Assembly: GCF_013407145.1 (NCBI RefSeq)
Contig: NZ_CP026993.1
Span: 372,001-436,000 of the forward strand
Direction: 5' to 3'
From: Nitrosopumilus cobalaminigenes
Lineage (GTDB): Archaea; Thermoproteota; Nitrososphaeria; Nitrososphaerales; Nitrosopumilaceae
DNA: 64,000 bases
Shown piece after piece: positions 32,936 through 41,764 of this stretch (positions are counted from its first letter, which is position 1; the number at the start of each line of letters is the position of its first letter). The translations under genes were made by a program, and so were the position numbers. The notes under the pieces were generated by a model that was given only the letters and a program-made list of their open reading frames with translations, did not search any database and was not told where the DNA came from.

Positions 32936-33781
32936 ATGAGTTACGCACATCCTGAAGTTTTAGTAGACACTGAATGGGTTTCACAAAACCCTCCAAATGA
33001 AAATAGAAAATTAGTTGAAGTTGATTATGATCCTGTAAATGGATATCAAAAAGGTCACATTAATGGTGCCAGTTTAATCTGGTGGAAACGAGACATTAAT
33101 GATCCTGTTACTAGAGATATCATTAGCAAAAAAGAATTTGAAGCATTAATGTCAAAAAACGGAATTACTGCAGACACTGAAGTAATTCTTTATGGAGACT
33201 TTAACAATTGGTTTGCCGCATTTGTTTTCTGGGTTTTCAAAATATACGGTCATGAAAACTTGAAAATTATGAACGGTGGAAGAAAAAAATGGGAATTAGA
33301 AAATAAAGATTACACCACTGATGAACCTCAAATAGCATCAACAAAATACATTGCACAACCACCAGATGAGGGATTGCGTGCATATCTATTTGATGTTAGT
33401 AGAGGAATTGGTAAAGAAGATACTGTAATGGTTGATGTAAGATCTCCTGCAGAATTCACTGGTCAAATAACTGCACCTCCAGAATATCCAATGGAGCATG
33501 CACAAAGAGGTGGTCACATCCCTGATGCAAATAATATTCCATGGGCAACTGCAGTTAATGACGCTGATGGCACATTCAAAGCAGTTGAGGAATTGAGACA
33601 AAACTATGAACCAAAAGGTGTTACTCCAGACAAAGATGTAATTTGTTATTGTAGAATTGGAGAGCGTTCATCACACAGTTGGTTTGTTTTGAAATATCTA
33701 CTTGGATATCCAAAGGTCCGAAACTATGATGGTTCTTGGACTGAATGGGGAAACATGATAGGAAATCCTGTGGAAAAATAA
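32936..33781 (+). CDS. tandem-rhodanese sulfurtransferase
   Basis: The 281-residue protein has two rhodanese domains. The C-terminal one carries the active loop CYCRIGERSSHSWF with the catalytic Cys239 (of CRIGERSS). The matching loop in the N-terminal domain (YGDFNNWFAA, near residue 86-95) has no Cys and is structural. It should transfer sulfur from thiosulfate or a persulfide to an acceptor. ATG at 32936 is preferred over in-frame upstream codons. Confidence 0.87.
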   Translation: MSYAHPEVLVDTEWVSQNPPNENRKLVEVDYDPVNGYQKGHINGASLIWWKRDINDPVTRDIISKKEFEALMSKNGITADTEVILYGDFNNWFAAFVFWVFKIYGHENLKIMNGGRKKWELENKDYTTDEPQIASTKYIAQPPDEGLRAYLFDVSRGIGKEDTVMVDVRSPAEFTGQITAPPEYPMEHAQRGGHIPDANNIPWATAVNDADGTFKAVEELRQNYEPKGVTPDKDVICYCRIGERSSHSWFVLKYLLGYPKVRNYDGSWTEWGNMIGNPVEK

Positions 33782-33854
33782 ATTGCTTCTAGACCTTCCT
33801 GTTTTAAAGAAAGGTATTTTCTATTTTATCAAAGACGGCGAGTCTGATATTATT

Positions 33855-34094
33855 ATGGAAGATAAAACCAAACGAGGTCTTGAAATTAAAGAAACTTCAA
33901 TTGATGAAAAAATCAATGTCAAAGCCGATAAAGGCATGATCCATGACATGGATGGTATAGGCCATTGGGTTCCTATTCGTTGGTATTTTTCAAAGGATTC
34001 CTATGATCTCTCCCAAGTAGAAATTCATGCAGAAGCAATGGAAAAAAAATACACCGAACTCCGAGAACTTACCTGTCCTGACGATGACGACTGA
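33855..34094 (+). CDS. hypothetical protein, 79 residues
   Basis: A small acidic protein with a charged start (MEDKTKRGLEIKETSIDEKI), a central GIGHWVPIRWYF segment and an acidic end (CPDDDD). I do not recognise a family. ATG at 33855 is chosen; the open frame begins at TTG 33783. It lies between the sulfurtransferase and the ferredoxin on the same strand and may belong to that transcript. Confidence 0.6.
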   Translation: MEDKTKRGLEIKETSIDEKINVKADKGMIHDMDGIGHWVPIRWYFSKDSYDLSQVEIHAEAMEKKYTELRELTCPDDDD

Positions 34095-34130
34095 TAACCT
34101 TTTTATCTAAAAAAAAATCACAAAAACTAG

Positions 34131-35078
34131 ATGTCCTTACTTCTCAAAGATCGAGTTTATTCAATGGAGGCCCCAACTGCAAAACGTGGTGTTTATCCGT
34201 TACATGGATTCAAACTCGGATTATACAGATTACCAATTAAACTTGAAGAAGTTGCAGAGCTAAAATCAGTTCATGATGGTCTCAAAAAGGCATTTGAAAT
34301 GGACATGTATGCAGATAGAATTTTTGCAACTTATAGATGGAAAGAGCAAAACATGGATGATCCTGATGCAAAAGGATACGAAGAAGTTGATTTATCAGTT
34401 ACAGTAGAAATCGTCACTGGTGAAGTTGTAGATATTATTTATCAAATTTTCCCAATTGAAAAGTTTGGTGATCCAAACTGGGTTAGAGATTATAGAAAGA
34501 AAGCAGACCATTTTGCAAAAATGGTAATTGATACTATTTTACGAAATACTATTTTGGCTGATAAGATGATTTCATACTTTGCTAAAACTGAAAAATTATC
34601 TGAAGTTGCAGCAATTCAAAAACTAGAAGAATTAACTCCTCTGGCAAAGATTGTTCTTGGTGCAAAACCAAAACCAGTTGAAGCTAAAGATGATGAGGAA
34701 GAAGAAGATGACAGTGCAATTGAAATTCCAGATGGTGCAAAACCTGGACCAATTGATGTTGATTATAAATCAAAAATGAAACCATCAAAGGCTTATGATG
34801 CTCCAGAGCATACCATCAAAACTTGGGGTAGGAAAGGCACTTCAAATGGTATCATGGGTGTTTGGGGCGAATTCGTTTCAGTAGATTATGATATTTGTAT
34901 TGCAGATGGTGGATGTCTTGAAGCATGTCCTGTAGGTGTATACGAATGGTTTGATACTCCTGGAAATCCTGCATCTGAAAAGAAACCATTAATGTCTAAA
35001 GAACCAGATTGTATTTTCTGTCTTGCATGTGAGGGTGTATGTCCTCCACAAGCAATTAAGATCTATGAGCAAAAATAA
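34131..35078 (+). CDS. dicluster [4Fe-4S] ferredoxin with a long N-terminal domain
   Basis: The 315-residue protein ends in a two-cluster ferredoxin (about residues 250-315). CIADGGCLEACPVGVYEWF gives one cluster, and CIFCLACEGVCPPQAI the second. These resemble the Sulfolobales zinc-containing ferredoxin sequence. The N-terminal 180 residues form an uncharacterised alpha/beta domain, joined by an acidic linker (KDDEEEEDDS). The extension is unusual for a ferredoxin. It may be the electron carrier for the 2-oxoacid oxidoreductase at 4775, though the genes are not adjacent. Confidence 0.8.
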   Translation: MSLLLKDRVYSMEAPTAKRGVYPLHGFKLGLYRLPIKLEEVAELKSVHDGLKKAFEMDMYADRIFATYRWKEQNMDDPDAKGYEEVDLSVTVEIVTGEVVDIIYQIFPIEKFGDPNWVRDYRKKADHFAKMVIDTILRNTILADKMISYFAKTEKLSEVAAIQKLEELTPLAKIVLGAKPKPVEAKDDEEEEDDSAIEIPDGAKPGPIDVDYKSKMKPSKAYDAPEHTIKTWGRKGTSNGIMGVWGEFVSVDYDICIADGGCLEACPVGVYEWFDTPGNPASEKKPLMSKEPDCIFCLACEGVCPPQAIKIYEQK

Positions 35079-35131
35079 TATTATTTTTTTACAAGTATAA
35101 ATAGCGATTAGTGATTCTGTGAATTTGGGAC

Positions 35132-37213
35132 ATGGCAATAAACCCCTTTACTTCATTAGTATTTGATCTGTTCATAATTTCTGCAATTATCATTACTGCG
35201 TACACTGTAAATTTCTACTACCTTGCATTCCTTTCTAGAAAAAGAAAAAATGTTCATACTACTAAAGACTGGGGTACTCCCTCAGTTACAATACAACTGC
35301 CAATATACAACGAAAAGTATGTTGCAAAAAGGCTAGTAGACGCTGTTTGTAATTTAGATTATCCAAAAGACCAGATGAGAATAATGGTTTGTGATGATTC
35401 TGATGATGATACAGTTGAATTGATGCATGATGTAGTTGATGGTTATCAAAAACAAGGTTTTCAAATTGAACATGTGAGGCGTGGAACTAGAAAAGGGTAC
35501 AAAGCTGGTGCTTTGAAGCATGCAATGAAAACAACTGATACTGATCTTGTTGCAATTTTTGATGCTGATTTTATTCCTCCAAAACAATTTCTTAAAGAAG
35601 CAATTCCGCACTTTTCAAAATCTAATATTGGTCTAGTTCAATGTCGTTGGGGACATGTTAATGAAGACTATTCTACAATTACTCAAGTCCAAGCACTTAG
35701 TCTTGATTTTCATTTTCTTGTAGAGCAAAAAGCAAAAAGCAATTCTCATCTTTTTATGAATTTCAATGGAACTGCAGGAATTTGGAGACGTGAGTGTATT
35801 GAGAATGCTGGTGGTTGGCATACTGCCACTCTTGTTGAAGATCTTGATTTGAGTTACCGCGCACAAATGAAAGGATGGAAATGTGTATTTTTGCCTGATA
35901 TTGTAGTTGATGCAGAACTACCTGCACAAATGAACGGAGCTAAAAGACAACAATTTCGTTGGGCAAAAGGCTCTATTCAATGTGCTGTAAAATTACTTTC
36001 TGATGTAGTTATGAAAAGAAAAGTTGCAATTGAAGCAAAAATTCAGGCTTTCATTCAACTTACACGTCACATTGTATATCCGTTAATGCTTATACAATTT
36101 TTAGCATTACCTGTTTTGTTAGCTGGCCAAATCAATCTTTATGTGGTAAGTTTTCTTCCTGCACTAACTATTGCTACGTATCTTGCAATGGGACCTGGTG
36201 CATATATTATCATTATACAAGGCATGTATGGTAAATCTTGGAAATCAAAAGCAAAACTACTTCCTGCATTACTAGTTTACAATGCAGGAATGTCTGTAAA
36301 CAACACTGTTGCAGTTTTTGATGCTGTACTTGGAAAGAAAAATGAATTTCTTCGAACTCCAAAATATGGAATCATAACAAAAGATGATGATTGGAGAGAC
36401 AAGGCATACAATTTGCCATTTACTCAAACTACTCTTTTGGAAATATTTTTTGGCGTTTATGGTATAATGGGAGTATTCATTTCAATATTCTCAAATAATC
36501 CTGTGTTTGTACCGATTATTCTACTACAAACTGTGGGATTTTTCTACATCGCTTACATGAGTTTGTCGCATACTCGATTTAAAAAAAATAAATCTGTCAA
36601 TGACAAACCACTTACAAAAAAGGAAAAAACTGCAAAGAATATCTATCGACTTGCAATGACTGGGATAATTGGAATAATTATTTTTGGCGGCTATATGGTA
36701 GTTTCTGGTTACAATACTGACATTTACCCTCTAGATAGAATTCGTGGAAACCTTGATGGTGTTATGGCCTCATCTGATCCGGAAATGATTCGTAATCACT
36801 TGGTGGCAATTCAAACTGATTTGGATTTAGTGATGGCAAATTTACCTGAAACCACAGATGAAAGTGGTAATATTTGGAAAAACCCTGTTTGGATATTTGG
36901 TACTGAATCTACCAACTTTGTTCGTATTCAAAATAACATAGACATGATGTTTATCAGCGTAAATGAAATTTCGTCTATTCCAAAAGATAATCCTGCATTC
37001 CATACTGGAATGATGGATGTTCATGATAGAGCATCATTATTACAAATCAACATAATGGATGTAACTCCGCATATGTATGTCAGTCCTGAAAATATGATGC
37101 TAAGTGCTATTTGGATTGCAGCAATAATTGGAATCTTTGCTATGCTAAAAAGAAAGAAAGAACAACTCAAAAAAGTTGATTTGACAAATGAGATTCCTTT
37201 AGAAACTAACTAG
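35132..37213 (+). CDS. membrane-bound GT2 family glycosyltransferase with extra C-terminal domain
   Basis: The 693-residue protein has an N-terminal TM helix, a cytosolic GT2 domain (IFDADFIPPKQF with the metal-binding DxD; LVEDLDLSYR; the QQFRW motif of processive synthases), several TM helices (about 300-480), and a C-terminal part at about 500-690. That last part has two TM helices around an extracytoplasmic segment. It should make or extend a polysaccharide, like cellulose synthase or mannan synthase family members. The C-terminal domain is duplicated in the following gene. Confidence 0.85.
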   Translation: MAINPFTSLVFDLFIISAIIITAYTVNFYYLAFLSRKRKNVHTTKDWGTPSVTIQLPIYNEKYVAKRLVDAVCNLDYPKDQMRIMVCDDSDDDTVELMHDVVDGYQKQGFQIEHVRRGTRKGYKAGALKHAMKTTDTDLVAIFDADFIPPKQFLKEAIPHFSKSNIGLVQCRWGHVNEDYSTITQVQALSLDFHFLVEQKAKSNSHLFMNFNGTAGIWRRECIENAGGWHTATLVEDLDLSYRAQMKGWKCVFLPDIVVDAELPAQMNGAKRQQFRWAKGSIQCAVKLLSDVVMKRKVAIEAKIQAFIQLTRHIVYPLMLIQFLALPVLLAGQINLYVVSFLPALTIATYLAMGPGAYIIIIQGMYGKSWKSKAKLLPALLVYNAGMSVNNTVAVFDAVLGKKNEFLRTPKYGIITKDDDWRDKAYNLPFTQTTLLEIFFGVYGIMGVFISIFSNNPVFVPIILLQTVGFFYIAYMSLSHTRFKKNKSVNDKPLTKKEKTAKNIYRLAMTGIIGIIIFGGYMVVSGYNTDIYPLDRIRGNLDGVMASSDPEMIRNHLVAIQTDLDLVMANLPETTDESGNIWKNPVWIFGTESTNFVRIQNNIDMMFISVNEISSIPKDNPAFHTGMMDVHDRASLLQINIMDVTPHMYVSPENMMLSAIWIAAIIGIFAMLKRKKEQLKKVDLTNEIPLETN
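36633..37172 (+). repeat. 540-bp duplication, copy 1 (C-terminal part of the GT2 gene)
   Basis: This segment aligns without gaps, at a constant 766-bp offset, to 37399-37938. Most differences are single bases and many are synonymous. It begins at the domain's first TM helix and ends in a KRKKEQL stretch. Copy 2 is in the next gene. Confidence 0.85.
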
Positions 37214-37268
37214 TTTTGTTTCTGGAAATTCCAGTGAATTTTTATGTGTCATACAGGTAAATTACCTA

Positions 37269-37961
37269 ATGCCTGAATTTGGTACAATTGCAATGGTGGT
37301 ATTGGCTGTTGCAATAATTGGTGTTGTAGCAGTAACTGCAAGATCAAGATTATCTTCAAATAATGTAAATGCAGGTGTTGGTGATAAAACAACAATGTCT
37401 GATAATATCTACAAGTTAGCCATGGTGGGAATTCTTGGAATAATTATTTTTGGCGGTTACATGGCAATTTCTGGTTACAATGCTGACATTTACCCTCTAG
37501 ATAGAATTCGTGGAAACCTTGATGGAATTGTATCTTCTTCTGATCCTGTAATAATTCGTGAACATTTGGTAGCAATCCAAACTGATTTGGATTTAGTGAT
37601 GGCAAATCTGCCTGAAACAACAGATGAAAGTGGCAATGTTTGGAAAAACCCTGTTTGGATATTTGGTACTGAATCTACCAACTTCATTCGAATTCAAAAT
37701 AACATCGATACAATGTTTGCAGGTATAGATGAAATATCTTCACTCTCAAAAGATAATTCAGCATATCATACAGGAATGTTGGATATCAACGATAGGGCAT
37801 TGTTATTGAAAATCAACATAATGGATGCAACCCCCTACATGTATGTTAGTCCTGAAAACATGATGTTAAGTGCTATTTGGATTGCCGTAATTATTGGAAT
37901 CTTTGCTGTCTTGAAAAGAAAGAAAGAACAATTACAAAAAGAAGATGAAATAGGAATCTAA
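37269..37961 (+). CDS. stand-alone paralogue of the GT2 C-terminal domain
   Basis: The 230-residue protein has an N-terminal TM helix and then a copy of residues about 500-685 of the preceding glycosyltransferase. The shared stretch includes ETTDESGNVWKNPVWIFGTE and RIQNNIDTMF. The domain faces outside between two TM helices. The gene lies 55 bp after the GT2 gene and is probably co-transcribed. It may act as a partner or regulator of the synthase. It overlaps the convergent coiled-coil gene by 4 bp. Confidence 0.8.
   Translation: MPEFGTIAMVVLAVAIIGVVAVTARSRLSSNNVNAGVGDKTTMSDNIYKLAMVGILGIIIFGGYMAISGYNADIYPLDRIRGNLDGIVSSSDPVIIREHLVAIQTDLDLVMANLPETTDESGNVWKNPVWIFGTESTNFIRIQNNIDTMFAGIDEISSLSKDNSAYHTGMLDINDRALLLKINIMDATPYMYVSPENMMLSAIWIAVIIGIFAVLKRKKEQLQKEDEIGI
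37399..37938 (+). repeat. 540-bp duplication, copy 2
   Basis: Second copy of the segment at 36633-37172, in the same orientation and frame. Aligned anchors such as GGAATAATTA and AGAAAGAAAG are offset by exactly 766 bp, so no indels separate them. Confidence 0.85.
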
Positions 37962-39463
37962 GAAATATTCAAATCTTTTCTAATTTCATCAACTGCTCTA
38001 ATTCCGTAAATATCTCTAACTTGTTGAACTCTGATTGCTTCTTTTAGCATGTCTCTTCCTATTGCATTAGTCAAAATCGAATAAACATCACTAAATCTAA
38101 CTTCCCATTTATCAGCACAATCTAAGATTTTACTTACTGCCCATTGTCTGACCTCGTGAGGTAATGGGATATTTTCGCCTGATTCAATTGAAACTCTATC
38201 AAAGAGATTTACAATATCTGCAGTTTGAGATGCCATTTTTTCAATGTCTTTAGCAACTCCATATTTTGATTCTGCATTCATTCTGATATTTGATTGGTAT
38301 TCTGATAACTTTAGGAGTGCCATCATTTCTTTTGATGAATCACTTGATGATTTGCTTGTGACTTCTTTGACTGATTGTAATTCTTCAAAGAGTTTTTCAG
38401 ATTTTTTATGGAATTCGATAGTAGATTCATCTTGTCTTTTCAATGTGTCAGAAACTGATGATATTTTTTGCTCAATACTGTTAGTTTTATCAAATACATT
38501 TTGTTTGAAATTTGAAAATTCTTCTTGAACTGATTTTAGGCCTTCTCCAACAAATGCTGTTGAATCTGCCCTTTGAGCTAGTGAACCAATCTCAGTCTCA
38601 ATTTTGTCAATCTTTCCTCCCAAATCTTTAATCGATTCTAGGCTCAAATTGTCTACTGAACTTGCTTTTGATGCTATGGTGTCAAATTGTTGTTTTAGTC
38701 CATCAATTACCCCTCCCAATGAATCAATTTTTGATGCTTTTGATGATATGGCATCAATGGTGACTTTGATTGCATCTAATTCTGCGTTAAGATTTGAACT
38801 TGAAGACACTCCTTCTGAAATTCTTCCTAGTTCTTGTTTGAGACTTTCAATAATTTGAGATCCTGTATCTAATTTTGCAGTTTTTCCTGAGATTTCTTCT
38901 ATTGTACTTTTGAGATTATCCATTTCAGAACCAATTTCTAAAAATGAATCTGTCTTTCCAGAGACTTTTCTTAAATCATCTCTGACCTCATCAATTCTCT
39001 GAGCAATTTTGATAATCATTTGAGAATTATTTTTAATTGAATTCATACTGTCTTCTACTTGTTTAGATAATTCTTGCGGTTTTGATGATTTTTGTAATTC
39101 TGTTATTCTACCAATTTCTTTTTCTAATTTTGAAGTTTGGTCATTAATTTTATTTACTAAATTTGACTGTGTTCTCACTTGATTTAATCCTGCATATAGC
39201 TTCTGTGTGTCGTCTTCAATTATGTTGATTTGTTTTGATTGTTTTTGAATGTGTTCTAATGTTGATGTTAATGTGTCAATCATACTTTTCATTGAAAGTA
39301 GAACTTTTTGATTTTCACCGAAAATTTTTGACATTACTTTGATCTCTTTTTGTAATGCTTTGTTAGAATCTGAAACTGATGCTACTTTTTTTAATAATAC
39401 TGATGGACTAGGCTCTTTTTTTGCTTTAGTTGCAGTTTTTTTCTTTACAATTTTGGCAGCCAT
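37958..39463 (-). CDS. long coiled-coil protein
   Basis: The 501-residue protein begins with a Lys-rich segment (AAKIVKKKTATKAKKEPSPS), followed by about 370 residues of coiled coil with repeating Ser/Asn/Gln/Ile patterns and no membrane segment. A C-terminal globular region of about 90 residues follows (near 410-501, with LPHEVRQWAVSKILDCADKW). It might be structural, or a chromosome- or surface-associated scaffold; these are guesses. Start is ATG at 39463. Confidence 0.7.
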   Translation of the reverse strand: MAAKIVKKKTATKAKKEPSPSVLLKKVASVSDSNKALQKEIKVMSKIFGENQKVLLSMKSMIDTLTSTLEHIQKQSKQINIIEDDTQKLYAGLNQVRTQSNLVNKINDQTSKLEKEIGRITELQKSSKPQELSKQVEDSMNSIKNNSQMIIKIAQRIDEVRDDLRKVSGKTDSFLEIGSEMDNLKSTIEEISGKTAKLDTGSQIIESLKQELGRISEGVSSSSNLNAELDAIKVTIDAISSKASKIDSLGGVIDGLKQQFDTIASKASSVDNLSLESIKDLGGKIDKIETEIGSLAQRADSTAFVGEGLKSVQEEFSNFKQNVFDKTNSIEQKISSVSDTLKRQDESTIEFHKKSEKLFEELQSVKEVTSKSSSDSSKEMMALLKLSEYQSNIRMNAESKYGVAKDIEKMASQTADIVNLFDRVSIESGENIPLPHEVRQWAVSKILDCADKWEVRFSDVYSILTNAIGRDMLKEAIRVQQVRDIYGIRAVDEIRKDLNIS

Positions 39464-39524
39464 GTAAATTCAATTAAAAATTTAAAGATAAAAAAGTTGG
39501 GTGTAAAATAAAAAATGTAAAGAG

Positions 39525-39632
39525 TTACTTGTTTACAACTTCTGGTTCATGAAGTAATTCATGAAATGTCTTTTCAGCCAATCCATTTGCTGTTTCAATA
39601 AACCCTCTTGGACAATATTCACATTGAATCAT
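39525..39632 (-). CDS. 35-residue C2H2-like micro-protein
   Basis: The peptide (starting MIQCEYCPRGFIETANGLAE) has CEYC at residues 4-7 and His at 24 and 28, a C-x2-C-x16-H-x3-H finger. A perfect 10-bp-arm palindrome begins two bases upstream of its start codon. It lies alone between the coiled-coil gene and the antiporter. Confidence 0.5.
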   Translation of the reverse strand: MIQCEYCPRGFIETANGLAEKTFHELLHEPEVVNK

Positions 39633-39633
39633 A

Positions 39634-39656
39634 TAGTACGGTATGGTACCGTACTA
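39634..39656. promoter_or_regulatory. perfect 10-bp-arm palindrome
   Basis: TAGTACGGTA (39634-39643) and TACCGTACTA (39647-39656) are exact inverted repeats around TGG. It starts 2 bp upstream of the ATG of the micro-ORF at 39525-39632 and 33 bp before a second micro-ORF on the other strand. The length and exactness suggest a protein-binding site. Confidence 0.6.
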
Positions 39657-39688
39657 TTAATAGCAAGGTGATTACAAAGTAACCAATT

Positions 39689-39778
39689 ATGCAGTCAGAT
39701 ACCCCAGGTCATATCTCTTCATACAATTCAGATGACCTAATCATCACTCTGCATATCGATTATGATCTTTGGGCATAA
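39689..39778 (+). CDS. 29-residue micro-ORF, doubtful
   Basis: A short acidic ORF (starting MQSDTPGHISSYNSDDLIIT) lies divergent from the micro-ORF at 39525, with the palindrome between them. There is no clear ribosome-binding site and no recognisable motif. Apart from this, I see nothing in 39657-39873. Confidence 0.22.
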   Translation: MQSDTPGHISSYNSDDLIITLHIDYDLWA

Positions 39779-39873
39779 AGAGGTTAAAGATTTTGAAAAC
39801 AATTGAGCCTGTCAAAAATAATTCCAAATTTGTAATTCGTAATCATTTTTAAACAATTTTGTTAACGGATAAC

Positions 39874-41199
39874 ATGCAGAACCTTTCACTTCAACTGGAT
39901 TCTGGTGGAATTCAAAGTTCTCTAAACAATACTGTATCTAGTTTAATTGAACAAATAACTCCTGAACTTCCACACACTAGTTTTGTCACTGATTTAGCTT
40001 TCATTATGATCATTGGTGCTGTTGTAACTCTTGCTTTCTTTAAAATTAAACAACCCTTGATTATTGGATATCTTTTTGCTGGGATGTTAATTGGTCCCTT
40101 GTCTCCATTTTGGTCTTGGGTTTTACCTGAAGGTGGCCCTTCTACTGATGTAGTAGGTGGAGTTGGAATACTGTCTGATATTTCTGCGTTAAATCTTTTT
40201 GCAGAAATTGGTGTTATTTTACTTCTATTTGTCATTGGTATTGAATTCCCATATGCAAAAATCAAAAGCATTGGTAAAATGGCAGTTGGCGTAGGAACAA
40301 TTGGATTGTTTTCAACTCTGGGTGTTTTGTTCTACACTGCAAGTGCACTTGGATTAGAATTCATGGATGCATTGTTTATTTCTGCAGCATTATCCATTTC
40401 CAGTACTGCAATAATTGTCAAGATTTTAGAGGAGATGGGGAAGATCAAAAAGGAATCATCAATTCTTGTTTTGGGTATTTTGATTGTAGAAGACGTCATA
40501 GCAGTTATCTTGATTTCTTCATTACAGTCCATTGCTCTAGTTGGAACTGTATCTATCGAATCAATAATTGTGGTTGTATTGGTAGCAACTGGATTAATTG
40601 TTGGAACGTTTACCGTCGGAACTCGTGTTATCCCTCCATTAATTGACAGAGTTGCAGCTGCGGAACATCGTGAAATCTTGCTTCTTAGTGTACTTGGTGT
40701 TTGTTTTGGTTATGCCTTATTTGCAAATATTGTGGGATTATCTGTTGCAATTGGCGCATTTTTGGCAGGAGTCTTAGTTGCCGAATCAAAATCTGCTGAA
40801 GTTGCAAAGTTACTTTCTAGTCCAATTAAAGACATGTTTGTGGCTATTTTCTTTATCTCGGTTGGTGCTTTGATGGATGTCTCTCAACTTGAAAATTATA
40901 TTTTTGTAGCAATTGCTTTGATTGCAGTTGCCACGGGAATGAAATTTGGAGGAAACATGCTTGGAAATTTCATTTTCAGACAAAAGCGCGGTAAGGCTCT
41001 ACGTTCAGCATTTACACTAGCTGCACCTAGAGGTGAATTTTCAATTGTTATTGTTAAAGTCGGTGTAGATATTGGTGCTGTAAGTGCTTTCTTGTTCCCA
41101 TTAGTTGGTATCATTTCAATTATCACTGCATTCATCTCGCCATTTTTAGTAAAGGCTGGAGACAAAATAATCCCTGCATTAGAAGAAAAAGATGTCTGA
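39874..41199 (+). CDS. CPA2-family monovalent cation:proton antiporter
   Basis: The protein (441 residues from ATG 39874) has about 12-13 TM helices of the Kef/NapA type, including IKQPLIIGYLFAGMLIGPLS near residue 61 and SISSTAIIVKILEEMGK near 170. No C-terminal TrkA-N nucleotide domain is attached. It probably exchanges Na+ or K+ for H+. The end overlaps the next gene by 8 bp. Specific ion is unknown. Confidence 0.82.
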   Translation: MQNLSLQLDSGGIQSSLNNTVSSLIEQITPELPHTSFVTDLAFIMIIGAVVTLAFFKIKQPLIIGYLFAGMLIGPLSPFWSWVLPEGGPSTDVVGGVGILSDISALNLFAEIGVILLLFVIGIEFPYAKIKSIGKMAVGVGTIGLFSTLGVLFYTASALGLEFMDALFISAALSISSTAIIVKILEEMGKIKKESSILVLGILIVEDVIAVILISSLQSIALVGTVSIESIIVVVLVATGLIVGTFTVGTRVIPPLIDRVAAAEHREILLLSVLGVCFGYALFANIVGLSVAIGAFLAGVLVAESKSAEVAKLLSSPIKDMFVAIFFISVGALMDVSQLENYIFVAIALIAVATGMKFGGNMLGNFIFRQKRGKALRSAFTLAAPRGEFSIVIVKVGVDIGAVSAFLFPLVGIISIITAFISPFLVKAGDKIIPALEEKDV

Positions 41200-41617
41200 A
41201 GAACTAAGAAATTTTTTAGAACAGGTACATCCTGGAATAACCACTTTTGATTTTGATGGGAAGGAAACTCCTTGTATAGAATTAGATGAGAAAAAATATG
41301 ATGAAATGTTATCCAAAGTTGCAGGACAATCTTTGTCAATTAACACAGATTTGAATATTTTACAAGATGGATTAGGAAATGCTTTTGTTGAAGTAACTTT
41401 GACATTTTCAAAAGGAAACATTGTAGAGAAATTCCTTGTAAATGCCAAAACACATCTTACATTCTTTGAAGCACTTGCAAAAACTTCTATGCTTGCTCTT
41501 TCTTCTCCAAAATCTAATTATGGTAAAGACAATGTGTTTATGATTCAATTACCACGTCCTGAAAAAGCTCAGGATGCACTTGATATTATTCAAGATGCAT
41601 TGATTCCAAAGAATTAA
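41192..41617 (+). CDS. hypothetical protein, 141 residues
   Basis: The soluble alpha/beta protein is not recognised. It overlaps the antiporter gene by 8 bp (same strand), so the two are probably co-translated, and it could be a cytoplasmic accessory subunit. The C-terminus is helical (AQDALDIIQDALIPKN). A tRNA gene on the opposite strand follows 11 bp later. Confidence 0.6.
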   Translation: MSEELRNFLEQVHPGITTFDFDGKETPCIELDEKKYDEMLSKVAGQSLSINTDLNILQDGLGNAFVEVTLTFSKGNIVEKFLVNAKTHLTFFEALAKTSMLALSSPKSNYGKDNVFMIQLPRPEKAQDALDIIQDALIPKN

Positions 41618-41627
41618 TGAAAAGTGG

Positions 41628-41701
41628 TGCAGTTACCGGGATTTGAACCCGGGTCACGTACTTGGCAAGCACGAGTACTAACCAGACTGTACTATAACTG
41701 C
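41628..41701 (-). tRNA. tRNA-Gly (anticodon GCC)
   Basis: The minus strand folds as a full cloverleaf. The acceptor GCAGTTA pairs with TAACTGC; a D arm with GTAC stems follows. The anticodon stem CGTGC/GTACG surrounds TTGCCAA, with anticodon GCC at its centre, and the T arm contains GGGTTCAAATCCC. There is no intron. CCA follows the discriminator base A in the DNA, possibly by chance. Confidence 0.92.
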
Positions 41702-41764
41702 AACAACCCACAAGGCTGAATTTGGATATTAAACTGTTTTTAACTATTTCAAACAAGGAGTAGT

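Noticed and set aside
36633-37938. Assembly or sequencing artefact as the cause of the 540-bp duplication.
   Set aside because: The copies differ at many scattered positions, including synonymous ones, and lie in two differently flanked intact genes, so it is a biological duplication.
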